A stretch of DNA of 64,000 nt, from assembly GCA_017616555.1 (NCBI GenBank), contig JAFZXZ010000016.1, positions 88,642 through 152,641 on the forward strand. Direction: 5' to 3'. A program made the position numbers and the translations under genes. Within the stretch, counting starts at the first letter, position 1. Each line of letters opens with the position of its first letter. Shown piece by piece: positions 24,890 to 37,089 of the stretch. This DNA comes from a bacterium. GTDB taxonomy: Bacteria > Auribacterota > UBA3054. The notes under the pieces were generated by a model, which did not search any database, was not told the origin of the DNA, and saw only the letters and a list, made by a program, of their open reading frames with translations.

Positions 24890-26140
24890 ATGGATACCAC
24901 GCGCCGCGTAGTTGTAACTGGCATGGGTGTTGTTTCCCCCCTGGGAAACAAAGTTTCTGATTTCTGGGCGAATTTGGCCGCTGGCAAAAGCGGTATCACT
25001 AAGCTTTCCATTATCGATCCTGAACCTTATCCCTCGAAGATCGCCGGCCAGGTGCTGGATTTCGATCCGACCGAGTATATCGACGCCAAAGAAGCGAGAC
25101 GCATGGACCGCGTCGCGCAGTTCGCCGTCTCCGCGGCCAGCCAGGCCGTAGCCGACAGCGCCATCGTTCCCGAGAACGAAGATCCTTCCAAGTTCGGCGT
25201 CATCATCGGTTCCGGCATCGGCGGCATGAAAACTTTCGAAGACCAGTACCGCACGCTTCTTGATAAGGGCGCCAGGTACGTCTCCCCTTTCTTCATTCCC
25301 ATGCTGATCAGCGATATCGCTTCCGGTATCGTTTCCATACGCTACAATGCCCAAGGGCCTAACTACAGCGTTTCCTCCGCCTGCGCCACAGCCAGCCACG
25401 CCATCGGGAACGCTTTCAGGGCGATCATGTTCGGCGACGCCGACGTTATGGTAACCGGCGGCGCGGAAGCCGGCATCGTCTCCATGGGACTAGCGGGCTT
25501 CTGCTCCATGAAAGCCCTCTGCACCGGCTTCAACGACGAGCCTGAAAAAGGCAGCCGTCCCTTTGACAAAAAGCGCTGCGGCTTCGTTATCGCGGAAGGC
25601 TCCGGCGTGGTCGTCCTGGAGGAACTGCAGCACGCCATGAAGCGCGGCGCCAAGATCTACGGCGAAATAAAAGCTGTCGGCATGTCCGCGGACGCTTATC
25701 ATATGGTCGCTCCTCATCCGGAAGGCCGAGGCGCCGAAATAGCCATGAGAAAGGCCCTCGAACAGGGCGGCGTCAAGGCTAGCGAGATCGATTACATCAA
25801 CGCCCACGGCACTTCCACTCACTTAGGCGACATTTCCGAAGTCATGGCGGTCAAACGCCTCTTCGGCGAAGACACGAAAATCATGCTCTGCTCCACGAAG
25901 TCCATGACCGGCCATACCTTGGGTGCGGCTGGCGCCATCGAACTCATCGCGACGCTTCTGGCTATGAATAACAGCCTTGTTCCTCCGACCATCAACCAGG
26001 AGGAGCCCGATCCTGAATGCCTCGTGGACTGCGTGCCGAACGTCGCCAGAAAAGCCGAAATAAAATACGCTCTCAGCAATTCCTTCGGATTCGGCGGCCA
26101 CAACGCTTCCGTTTTGGCGGCCCGTTATTCCCTGGACTGA
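24890..26140 (+). CDS. fabF: 3-oxoacyl-ACP synthase II
   Basis: A 416-aa beta-ketoacyl-ACP synthase II (KAS II) that elongates acyl-ACP. The catalytic triad is visible: Cys165 in VSSACATASHA, His306 in NAHGTSTHLGD and His342 in KSMTGHTLGAAG, with Lys337 nearby. The C-terminus NSFGFGGHNAS is typical. The ATG at 24890 with GGAGAG upstream gives MDTTRRVVVTGMGVVSPLG, the normal family start. The acpP terminator sits immediately ahead. No fabH or fabB is visible in the window. Confidence 0.95.
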   Translation: MDTTRRVVVTGMGVVSPLGNKVSDFWANLAAGKSGITKLSIIDPEPYPSKIAGQVLDFDPTEYIDAKEARRMDRVAQFAVSAASQAVADSAIVPENEDPSKFGVIIGSGIGGMKTFEDQYRTLLDKGARYVSPFFIPMLISDIASGIVSIRYNAQGPNYSVSSACATASHAIGNAFRAIMFGDADVMVTGGAEAGIVSMGLAGFCSMKALCTGFNDEPEKGSRPFDKKRCGFVIAEGSGVVVLEELQHAMKRGAKIYGEIKAVGMSADAYHMVAPHPEGRGAEIAMRKALEQGGVKASEIDYINAHGTSTHLGDISEVMAVKRLFGEDTKIMLCSTKSMTGHTLGAAGAIELIATLLAMNNSLVPPTINQEEPDPECLVDCVPNVARKAEIKYALSNSFGFGGHNASVLAARYSLD

Positions 26141-26182
26141 TATAGTTCCCAATTTATCCAAAAGCCCGCCTTATTCGGCCTT

Positions 26183-27226
26183 ATGCGCGTTTTAAAAGCC
26201 ATTCTGGTCCTCATTCCCCTTTTGCTTCTTGGCCTCATAATAGCCGTCGGCCTCCTGGACAATCTGGCCGTCAAGGAAAAGCTGACTTCCTACTCCGTAA
26301 AGAAAGGCATGCCGCTGGAAGTTGGCAAGCTTGATCTTTCCCTGCCGAAAGCCGAGGCGGTCTTCGAGAAAGTCAGAGCCGTCGATCCTGTCATGGGCTT
26401 CACCGCCTCAGTGGAAAGAGTGGTGCTGACTTTGGACGAAAGCGAATTGGCAAAGGGAAAGCGCAGCGTTTTTATTTCCGCTACGAATGCGACGATCATG
26501 GCGCCCTGCGATTTTATCGGCGCGATCTCCGGCAAATCTGCGGTCATGCCCTTAGGAAAAGGCGGCTCGCTTCTCAATTATTCCGCCGAGAAAGTGGAAT
26601 TGGGAAAACTCCCCTACCTTCTTTCGCAAAAAGAGAAAAGCAAGGATCCCCTTTACATAAAAAGAGCCCGCATAGAAGGCGGCAGCGTCTTTTTCCAAGG
26701 ACGCACAAAGCCTTTTGTCTGGGACATCGTCGAATTGGACGGTCAGGACCTGGCCGTGCCGCCTGAAAAAGCCGAAAATCCGCAATCCTTTTGGCTCATA
26801 AAACTCAGGGAGAATCCCGCGACTGTTTTCCAGGGTTTTCTTACAACCGAAGGGAACGTCAAGACTTTGAAATTTTCCCTGAACGACCTGCCGGCGGAAA
26901 TATTGGGCGACCTTGTGCCCGAGGACTACGGCAACTGGGTCTGCGAAAAAGGCCTTCTCTCAGCGGAGGGGGAACTGCATTTTCAGGGCAAAGAACTTCT
27001 GCCCGGAACGATCAAACTGAAAATGCGCGGACTGGACCTGAGATCATCCGAATTAAAGAACAAGAAGGTCTCCATCCCCGCAGTCTCTTTGGAAAACGCC
27101 AACCTTGACCTGGAAGTAACGGTTGACAATGATCCCCCTTATTTCCATCTCACGGAGGCCTGGGAGAACCAGAAAACAAAAGTTGAGAGCGGCCGCTTCC
27201 AGATGACCCTGGATCTAAAATTCTAG
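26183..27226 (+). CDS. AsmA-like single-pass membrane protein
   Basis: A 347-aa protein with one N-terminal membrane helix (about residues 5-25, LKAILVLIPLLLLGLIIAVG) and a long periplasmic region rich in beta strands. KKGMPLEVGKLDLSLPKAEA resembles the start of AsmA/DUF748-type proteins, which connect membranes or influence lipid transport in Gram-negative bacteria. The match is only at the architecture level. It follows fabF by 42 bases on the same strand. It converges with, and overlaps by 4 bases, the end of the PEP-CTERM-like gene on the other strand. Confidence 0.6.
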   Translation: MRVLKAILVLIPLLLLGLIIAVGLLDNLAVKEKLTSYSVKKGMPLEVGKLDLSLPKAEAVFEKVRAVDPVMGFTASVERVVLTLDESELAKGKRSVFISATNATIMAPCDFIGAISGKSAVMPLGKGGSLLNYSAEKVELGKLPYLLSQKEKSKDPLYIKRARIEGGSVFFQGRTKPFVWDIVELDGQDLAVPPEKAENPQSFWLIKLRENPATVFQGFLTTEGNVKTLKFSLNDLPAEILGDLVPEDYGNWVCEKGLLSAEGELHFQGKELLPGTIKLKMRGLDLRSSELKNKKVSIPAVSLENANLDLEVTVDNDPPYFHLTEAWENQKTKVESGRFQMTLDLKF

Positions 27227-28062
27227 GCCCTTTTTCTCAACAAATAAACAAGGGATAAAATAAGCGGGAGAGCTCCCGCTTCCGGAACGGAAAGATCATC
27301 GAGGTCTATCGTGATCGTGCAAACGGGATAAGTAAAATCCTTGTAGTCTTCCCAAGAAAGTTTTTTTGCAAATCCGTTTTCGTCCAGAACGAATCCCGGC
27401 TTCAGCTGGGCTCCCTCCACCTTTTCTATAGCCACGCCGTCCGGCGTATAGACGGGACTGCCGTCAGGCATGATCTCCTGATAGTAAATGTCCGGGTCGC
27501 TGTTGCGATAATCTTCCCATACAGCCGCTATTCCTCCGTCAGTCAACCTGGCCAGACTGACGTTGAGCTGATTTTTCGGAGCGCAGGACAAAACGCCGGG
27601 AAGCGGCCAGAGAAACGAACCGTCTTTGTCTATCCGCATACACCATAAGTTGACGTTGTTCGTACCGGCGCTGGAGCTCTCCCAAGCCGCAAGAAGCGTT
27701 CCGTCGGAAAAATCAAGCAGTTTGGGCCGACGCTGCATGCCCTTGAAATCGTTCAGCGTGATTTTCCAAAGCTCGTTGGAATTCGCGTCGCTTTTCAATA
27801 ACTTCACCAACCCGTCCGTTTCGTCAAGATGTACTTCATCCCAGATCTGGTAGAAGCCGTTGCTGCCGTCTATCGGCAATATCTGGTAGGTGTCAACGAT
27901 ATAGCCGTCCTCGGGGAAAGACTGGACCGGGAGTTCCGAGAATTTGTCGTCCTCTATGCCTAAGCCTTTAAGAGCGCGCCGGGACAGGCGCGCGTCTTTT
28001 TGTCCTGCGGAAAACGCAGACAAGGAAAAGAGCAAAATTAGCAGACTGACGATAAATCTCAT
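27223..28062 (-). CDS. Exported PEP-CTERM-like protein
   Basis: A 279-aa exported protein (signal MRFIVSLLILLFSLSAFSA). It ends VPEAGALPLILSLVYLLRKRA, a PEP-CTERM-type sorting tail with VPEA replacing the usual VPEP. The central region, with WDEVHLDETDGLVK, LAAWESSSAGTN and AAVWEDYRNSDPDIYYQ, suggests WD/beta-propeller-like blades but not a recognised enzyme. The gene converges with and overlaps the AsmA-like gene by 4 bases. A TTTGCTAAAAT extended -10 lies 6 bases before the ATG, so the mRNA may be leaderless. The paired hairpin element begins just upstream. Confidence 0.7.
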   Translation of the reverse strand: MRFIVSLLILLFSLSAFSAGQKDARLSRRALKGLGIEDDKFSELPVQSFPEDGYIVDTYQILPIDGSNGFYQIWDEVHLDETDGLVKLLKSDANSNELWKITLNDFKGMQRRPKLLDFSDGTLLAAWESSSAGTNNVNLWCMRIDKDGSFLWPLPGVLSCAPKNQLNVSLARLTDGGIAAVWEDYRNSDPDIYYQEIMPDGSPVYTPDGVAIEKVEGAQLKPGFVLDENGFAKKLSWEDYKDFTYPVCTITIDLDDLSVPEAGALPLILSLVYLLRKRA

Positions 28063-28068
28063 GCTTAT

Positions 28069-28079
28069 ATTTTAGCAAA
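28069..28079 (-). promoter_or_regulatory. Extended -10 directly before the PEP-CTERM-like gene
   Basis: Minus strand TTTGCTAAAAT ends 6 bases before the ATG at 28062, so a normal transcription start would lie at the start codon. The usual -35 position is occupied by the start of the first repeat hairpin. Confidence 0.5.
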
Positions 28080-28095
28080 TAAAGAGAGCGGATTG

Positions 28096-28192
28096 AGCGA
28101 AAAAGCACATACCCCTCGCTCACGGACTACGCGCGCCTTGCAAACATTAGCGTCCTCCGTGAGTTCGCTTAGGGGTATGTGCTTCTTTCGCT
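28096..28192. repeat. Palindromic repeat unit A, site 1
   Basis: A hairpin of about 97 bases. AGCGAAAAAGCACATACCCC pairs with GGGGTATGTGCTTCTTTCGC-T with one bulge, then CTCACGGA pairs with TCCGTGAG. The apical part reads, in the opposite strand, AGCGAACTCACGGAGGA and GCGCGTAGTCCGTGAGC. It is the reverse-oriented relative of unit B 15 bases downstream and of the two units at 44782-45006. Confidence 0.75.
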
Positions 28193-28206
28193 CTCCGCTC
28201 CTTTGC

Positions 28207-28314
28207 GGCGGAGCAAAGTGTGTCGTGTGCCCCAAGGCGAACTCATGGAGGATGCAAATCAAGGCCATGCGCGCGTAATTGTGAGCCGGGGGCATACGAC
28301 AACTTTGCTCCGCC
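28207..28314. repeat. Palindromic repeat unit B, site 1
   Basis: A hairpin of about 108 bases with a nearly perfect 27-bp basal stem: GGCGGAGCAAAGT (28207-28219) matches ACTTTGCTCCGCC (28302-28314), then TGTCGTGTGCCCC with GGGGGCATACGACA. The core GGCGAACTCATGGAGGA..GCGCGTAATTGTGAGCC differs from unit B at 44913-45006 at about one position, but the outer stem sequence is different. Confidence 0.8.
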
Positions 28315-28324
28315 ACTGGCTAAA

Positions 28325-28807
28325 TCAATCGCCGAGTTTTTCCCAATCGCAGATAGCAGAAGGAAGCAGGCCGTTTTTCGGCTCGGCTTTCAATATTTCG
28401 CCGTTAGCGCGAAGAAGATATACAGGTTTCTTCGCTTTTCCTTTGTTCACGCCTTTTTCAGAAAGCAAAGGATCTTCGCTGTCAGGCAGCGCGTTGGCAT
28501 TGTATGACCAAAGGTTGGTATTTATCTCATCTTCCCCGGCGTAACCCATAGTGGTAAGCAAAAGAAGATCGGAAGCGGAACTTGTTTTTGAATAACGTTC
28601 ATTTCCCATTGTGCTCGGGTACGAACCGTATTCGTTGCAGTAAGTTTTCAAATGGACGTAAAGATTCCTAAGCCTTATGGTCTTTTCAGCGGAAGCGCTT
28701 CTTTCCGCCACCAAGCTTTTCAGCTGCCAGCCGAAATAAAACAACACGATCCCAATCAAAATCGCGATGACGTGTTCGTACGGAAATTTTTTCTTAGCGT
28801 TCGGCAT
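28325..28807 (-). CDS. Degenerate pseudopilin-like protein
   Basis: A 160-aa protein with one N-terminal membrane helix (HVIAILIGIVLFYFGWQLKSL) and a C-terminal pseudopilin-like domain. The blocks RLRNLYVHLKTYCNEYGSYPS and YLLRANGEILKAEPKNG align with the PulG-like protein encoded immediately upstream (MLRDLYVYLQTYQQDFGSFPS, VLLANGRIEKISAHK). The GFTLIELL prepilin peptidase site of that neighbour is replaced by KFPYEHVIAI, so processing by prepilin peptidase is not expected. It starts directly after an intrinsic terminator with no visible Shine-Dalgarno. It probably arose from a pulG duplication and may be a non-processed inner-membrane relative. Confidence 0.7.
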   Translation of the reverse strand: MPNAKKKFPYEHVIAILIGIVLFYFGWQLKSLVAERSASAEKTIRLRNLYVHLKTYCNEYGSYPSTMGNERYSKTSSASDLLLLTTMGYAGEDEINTNLWSYNANALPDSEDPLLSEKGVNKGKAKKPVYLLRANGEILKAEPKNGLLPSAICDWEKLGD

Positions 28808-28817
28808 AAAATTAGAT

Positions 28818-28852
28818 AAAAAAAGACCGGAAGAAATTTTCTTCCGGTCTTC
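28818..28852 (-). terminator. Intrinsic terminator after pulG-like gene
   Basis: Minus strand AAGACCGGAAGAAA(A)TTTCTTCCGGTCTT is followed by a seven-T run. It stands between the PulG-like gene and the degenerate paralogue, whose ATG is only 11 bases from the T-run. Confidence 0.85.
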
Positions 28853-28867
28853 ATGGGGAAAAAAGAC

Positions 28868-29485
28868 TTAGTCTTTCAAAACGCCCCAGTCTTTCACGAC
28901 GTCGCCGCCGAGAAGCTTGCCGGACGTCTTGTGCGCCGAGATCTTCTCAATACGGCCGTTCGCCAGAAGGACCATCACGCCTTTGTTGGAAAGAGGCTTG
29001 ATGCCGCGGTCCTGGGTCTGAAGACGAAGCTGTCCGCTGCTCACGCCCTGGTCGGCCAGCAAGGGATCCGTGCTGTCGATACGAGCGGTGGAGTTGTAGG
29101 ACCAGCCGATGTGGTTCTTGTCGAATTCTTCGGGACGCGGTTCCTTACTGAACTTGTCGAACTGACCTCCCGGTGGATGGAGAAGCTCGTTGAGTTCTTT
29201 CTCGTCCATACGGCCGGTGTAGGCCAGAGGATACAGGTCGCGCACGCCGCCGCCCTGCTCATAGCGGGTGGCAGTGGGCTGAACGCTCGGGAAAGAACCG
29301 AAGTCCTGCTGATACGTCTGAAGATAGACGTACAGGTCGCGCAGCATAGCGCTACGCTGCAACTGACCGACCTTCTCTTTGATAGGACCCTGGGCGCCGA
29401 CACCAAGACTGGCAAGAATGCCGATAACGGAGATCACGACCAGCAATTCGATCAAGGTAAAGCCTTTCGTGTTTACACGTTTCAT
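28868..29485 (-). CDS. PulG-like type II/IV pseudopilin
   Basis: A 205-aa prepilin-like protein. MKRVNTKGFTLIELLVVISVIGILAS is a canonical type IV prepilin leader, with Gly at the cleavage site, Phe+1 and Glu+5, processed and N-methylated by prepilin peptidase. The C-terminal domain carries conserved WSYNST and ASNKGVMVLLANGRIEKI-type blocks of PulG/GspG-like minor pilins. Such genes are numerous in Lentisphaerae and Kiritimatiellae genomes, so a general secretion or surface role is inferred. A TTGCTT-N17-TATAAT promoter and a following terminator make it a single-gene unit. Confidence 0.85.
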   Translation of the reverse strand: MKRVNTKGFTLIELLVVISVIGILASLGVGAQGPIKEKVGQLQRSAMLRDLYVYLQTYQQDFGSFPSVQPTATRYEQGGGVRDLYPLAYTGRMDEKELNELLHPPGGQFDKFSKEPRPEEFDKNHIGWSYNSTARIDSTDPLLADQGVSSGQLRLQTQDRGIKPLSNKGVMVLLANGRIEKISAHKTSGKLLGGDVVKDWGVLKD

Positions 29486-29544
29486 GGTTTCTCCTTTATT
29501 TATGAATTGTTCTTTTTTAAAGCAAACTAGACTACTTTAGGGAT

Positions 29545-29573
29545 ATTATAATCAAATAGCCCTGAAAAAGCAA
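29545..29573 (-). promoter_or_regulatory. Sigma-70 promoter for the PulG-like gene
   Basis: Minus strand TTGCTT (29568-29573), 17-base spacer and TATAAT (29545-29550), about 60 bases before the ATG. Confidence 0.65.
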
Positions 29574-29581
29574 ACCGCGCC

Positions 29582-31651
29582 TTATTTGCCGGCCAGCAGT
29601 TTCTCTTGAATTGCCTTGGGAACTTGCTCAAAGTGGTCGGGTTCCATGCTATAGCTGGCGCGGCCGCTGGTCAGCGTGCGGACAGCCGTGGCATATCCGA
29701 ACATTTCGGCCAGTGGCACCTGGGCTTTGACGACCTGCAGATGCTGCTTGGGCACTATTTCCCTAACTTTGGCGCGGCGGCTGTTAAGGTCGCCAATTAC
29801 GTCGCCAAGGTTGGTGTCGGGAGTCGTCACTTCCACGTGCATCACAGGTTCCATGAGGACCGGTTTGCATTTGGGAATGCCGTCTCTGAAGGCGAAGATG
29901 GCCGCCATCTTGAAGGCCATTTCCGAAGAGTCAACTTCATGGAAAGAACCGTCGAAGAGCGTGGCTTTGAAATCCGTGCAGGGGTATCCCAGAAGGACGC
30001 CGCTGGTCATCGCTTCCCTAAGACCTTTTTCGACCGCGGGAATGAATTCGCCGGGAATCACGCCGCCTTTGATCTCGTCAACGAACTGAAAACCAGCGCC
30101 CGCTTCCAAGGGCTCAAACCTGATGTGCACGTCGCCGTACTGGCCTTTGCCGCCACTTTGCCTCACAAAGCGGGAATGGATCTCCGTAGAAGCGGTGATG
30201 GCTTCCCTGTAGGCTACCTGCGGGCGGCCGACCGTAGCGTCAACTTTGAATTCCCTGATGAGGCGGTCCTTGATGATGTCAAGATGCAGTTCGCCCATGC
30301 CGGAAATGATGGTCTGGCCGGTGTCCTGGTTGGTGGAAACGGTGAAAGTCGGATCTTCTTCGGAAAGTCTGGCCAAGGATTCGGAAAGCTTATCGCGGTC
30401 CGCCTTGGATTTCGGCTCGATGGCCAAAGAAATGACTGGATCTGGAATGTTCAGTGATTCCATGATTATGGGGTGCCCTTCGTCGCAGATGGTCTCGCCG
30501 GTCTTGACATTCTTTAGGCCCACCGCCGCGGCTATTTCGCCGGCGTGGACTTCGTCAAGCTCTTTTCTGTTATTGGCGTGCATCTGCAATAGACGCCCGA
30601 TCCTCTCTCTTTTCTTGGTGTTGGCGTTGAAGACCGTCTGTCCTTTTTTGAGGGAGCCGGAATAAACACGGAAGAAGGTAAGTTTGCCGACATAGGGATC
30701 GGCCATGATCTTGAATGCCAAAGCGGAGAAAGGCGCGCCGTCGGTGGGCTTCCTTTCCTCTTCCTCGCCTTTCTTGTTGATGCCGACGATCGGCTTAGCG
30801 TCCAGAGGAGAAGGAAGATAAGCGACGATGGCGTCCAATAGAAGGCGGATGCCTTTGTTTTTGAAGGAAGAGCCGCACATTACAGGAACAATTCTGTTAT
30901 CAACAACGCCTTTTCTCAAGGCCGCCATGATCTCTTCGTCTTTAAGCTCTTCGCCGTTCAGATATTTTTCCAAAAGCGCGTCGTCGCATTCCGCCACGGC
31001 TTCCAATAAAATCTGGCGTTTTTCCTTGCAAGCATCGATAAGCTCGGGAGGAATCTCCTCCTCGGTGTACATGTTGTCCTTCAGTTCATCGTGCCAGATG
31101 TAAGCTTTCATCTTGATGAGGTCCACAGCGCCGTGGAAGTTGTCCTCTTTGCCAATGGGGTACTGGATGGCCACCGCATTGGTGTTCAGTTGATTCTTCA
31201 TCTGCTCGATGGTGCCGAAGAAGTCGGCGCCCACGCGGTCCATTTTGTTGACGAAGGCGATGATAGGAACGCTGTATTTCTGAGCCTGGCGCCAAACGGT
31301 CTCGCTTTGCGGCTGCACGCCGCCTACGGAGCAAAAGACAGCAACCGCTCCATCCAGAACACGCAAAGAGCGCTCCACCTCGATGGTGAAGTCCACGTGC
31401 CCCGGAGTATCAATGATGTTGATACGATGTTCTTTCCAATAGCAGGTGGTGGCGGCGGAAGTAATGGTGATCCCGCGCTCCTGTTCCTGCAGCATCCAGT
31501 CCATCACGGCGGTGCCTTCGTGCACTTCGCCGAGCTTGTAGGTGACGCCGGAGAAATACAGGATGCGTTCCGTAGTGGTGGTCTTACCGGCGTCGATGTG
31601 GGCCATGATGCCGATATTCCTAACCTTCTCTAATGCTATGTCTCTTGCCAT
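29582..31651 (-). CDS. fusA: Elongation factor G
   Basis: A 689-aa EF-G, the translocase GTPase of the ribosome. G-domain motifs are [15 protein letters not shown] (P-loop), DTPGHVDF and [10 protein letters not shown]. Domain II-V blocks include [24 protein letters not shown] and [14 protein letters not shown]. It is the last gene of the secE-to-fusA operon. tuf, which normally follows, is not here. A compact hairpin lies in the gap from rpsG. Confidence 0.97.
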   Translation of the reverse strand: MARDIALEKVRNIGIMAHIDAGKTTTTERILYFSGVTYKLGEVHEGTAVMDWMLQEQERGITITSAATTCYWKEHRINIIDTPGHVDFTIEVERSLRVLDGAVAVFCSVGGVQPQSETVWRQAQKYSVPIIAFVNKMDRVGADFFGTIEQMKNQLNTNAVAIQYPIGKEDNFHGAVDLIKMKAYIWHDELKDNMYTEEEIPPELIDACKEKRQILLEAVAECDDALLEKYLNGEELKDEEIMAALRKGVVDNRIVPVMCGSSFKNKGIRLLLDAIVAYLPSPLDAKPIVGINKKGEEEERKPTDGAPFSALAFKIMADPYVGKLTFFRVYSGSLKKGQTVFNANTKKRERIGRLLQMHANNRKELDEVHAGEIAAAVGLKNVKTGETICDEGHPIIMESLNIPDPVISLAIEPKSKADRDKLSESLARLSEEDPTFTVSTNQDTGQTIISGMGELHLDIIKDRLIREFKVDATVGRPQVAYREAITASTEIHSRFVRQSGGKGQYGDVHIRFEPLEAGAGFQFVDEIKGGVIPGEFIPAVEKGLREAMTSGVLLGYPCTDFKATLFDGSFHEVDSSEMAFKMAAIFAFRDGIPKCKPVLMEPVMHVEVTTPDTNLGDVIGDLNSRRAKVREIVPKQHLQVVKAQVPLAEMFGYATAVRTLTSGRASYSMEPDHFEQVPKAIQEKLLAGK

Positions 31652-31677
31652 AGTAGTATCTTTCGTTTTATTAAATA

Positions 31678-31712
31678 TAATGGCCCGCCGCGATACCGCG
31701 GCAGGCCATCAT
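31678..31712 (-). other. rpsG-fusA intercistronic hairpin
   Basis: GGCCTGCCGCG, a short GTAT loop and CGCGGCGGGCC (minus strand) form a GC-rich stem without a T-run. It is not a terminator. It could be an RNase processing or stability site between rpsG and fusA. Confidence 0.5.
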
Positions 31713-31729
31713 TATGAGCGTCTGTGCAC

Positions 31730-32203
31730 TTACCAGCGGTAGTGAGCGAACGCGCGGTTGGCCTCTGCCATGCGGTGCACTTCGTCGCGCTTACGAACTG
31801 CACCGCCTTCGCCTTTATAGGCGTCGGCCAGTTCGTAGGCCAGCGCTTGCGCCATTTCGGTGCCTTTGCGGCCCCTGGCGCCGCCGATGATCCAGCGGAT
31901 GGCCAGAGCGTCCTGACGATACTGGGGGATCTCCACCGGGACCTGATAGGTCGCGCCGCCGACTCTGCGGGAGCGGACTTCCACGGTGGGGCGGACGTTT
32001 TCCAGAGCCTTGTTGAAGACTTCGATCTCCTCGGCTACGGAAACGATCTGGCTGGCCTTGGTCAGGGCTTCGTAGAAGATGCGCTGGGCCAAAGTCTTTT
32101 TGCCGTCCATCATGAGGTTGTTGATGAACTTCGCGACGATTCTGTCTTGAAATTTCGGATCGGGAGTGATTACCCGACGCGTTGCGTTATGTCTGCGTGC
32201 CAT
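31730..32203 (-). CDS. rpsG: 30S ribosomal protein uS7
   Basis: A 157-aa S7, a primary 16S rRNA head-domain binder. It begins MARRHNATRR and contains SRRVGGATYQVPVEIPQYRQDALAIRW, the typical S7 loop, and ends HRMAEANRAFAHYRW. It sits in the usual rpsL-rpsG-fusA order. In E. coli S7 represses this operon by binding the S12-S7 intercistronic region; here the rpsL-rpsG gap is 48 bases. Confidence 0.97.
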   Translation of the reverse strand: MARRHNATRRVITPDPKFQDRIVAKFINNLMMDGKKTLAQRIFYEALTKASQIVSVAEEIEVFNKALENVRPTVEVRSRRVGGATYQVPVEIPQYRQDALAIRWIIGGARGRKGTEMAQALAYELADAYKGEGGAVRKRDEVHRMAEANRAFAHYRW

Positions 32204-32251
32204 AAATTATGTTTGTCCAAAAATAGAGTTGTTAAGCAAATTCGTTGTCGA

Positions 32252-32626
32252 TCAAGATTTGGGACGCTTGGCGCCGTACATGGAACGACTCTGTTTGCGT
32301 TTAGTCACACCGGCGGTATCCAGGACGCCACGAATAAGGTGGTATCTGACGCCCGGAAGGTCTCTGACACGGCCGCCTCTTACCAGAACAATGGAGTGTT
32401 CCTGCAAGTTGTGACCTTCACCGGGGATATAGGCGGTTACTTCCGTTCCGTTGGACAAACGGACACGGGCAACTTTACGTAAGGCGGAGTTCGGCTTCTT
32501 CGGCGTGCGGGTGGTAACTACCAGACAAACGCCGCGGCGGGCAGGACAGCTCTGCAAGGCGGGAGCCTTGGTGTGCTGCTGCTTGGGCTGACGACTCTTC
32601 CGTACTAATTGGTTAATAGTAGGCAT
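32252..32626 (-). CDS. rpsL: 30S ribosomal protein uS12 with Arg88
   Basis: A 124-aa S12, which guards decoding accuracy. The [12 protein letters not shown] block is normal. Residue 88, Lys in E. coli (RVKDLPGVRY), is Arg here ([13 protein letters not shown] codon read at 32363-32365). Lys88Arg is a classic streptomycin-resistance substitution, so natural resistance to this aminoglycoside is a reasonable inference. Length and other blocks (ACPARRGVC-like [21 protein letters not shown]) are standard. It follows rpoC in the conserved gene order. Confidence 0.97.
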   Translation of the reverse strand: MPTINQLVRKSRQPKQQHTKAPALQSCPARRGVCLVVTTRTPKKPNSALRKVARVRLSNGTEVTAYIPGEGHNLQEHSIVLVRGGRVRDLPGVRYHLIRGVLDTAGVTKRKQSRSMYGAKRPKS

Positions 32627-32665
32627 GATTTTCCTCTTTTTTTGTTTATGAATTGAATTTGGTTT

Positions 32666-37063
<4,398 letters not shown>

Positions 37064-37089
37064 ATTTTTGCTATCCTGCGATAGTTGGT

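Noticed and set aside
28207-28314. Integron attC site
   Set aside because: Hairpin shape and opposite orientation fit loosely, but the RYYYAAC/GTTRRRY boxes, an integrase and gene cassettes are missing.
28065-28316. Similar small open frames crossing both hairpin sites (also 44815-45087)
   Set aside because: They arise because the repeat core is nearly identical in both places. The conserved feature is base pairing, not reading frame, and there is no ribosome-binding site.
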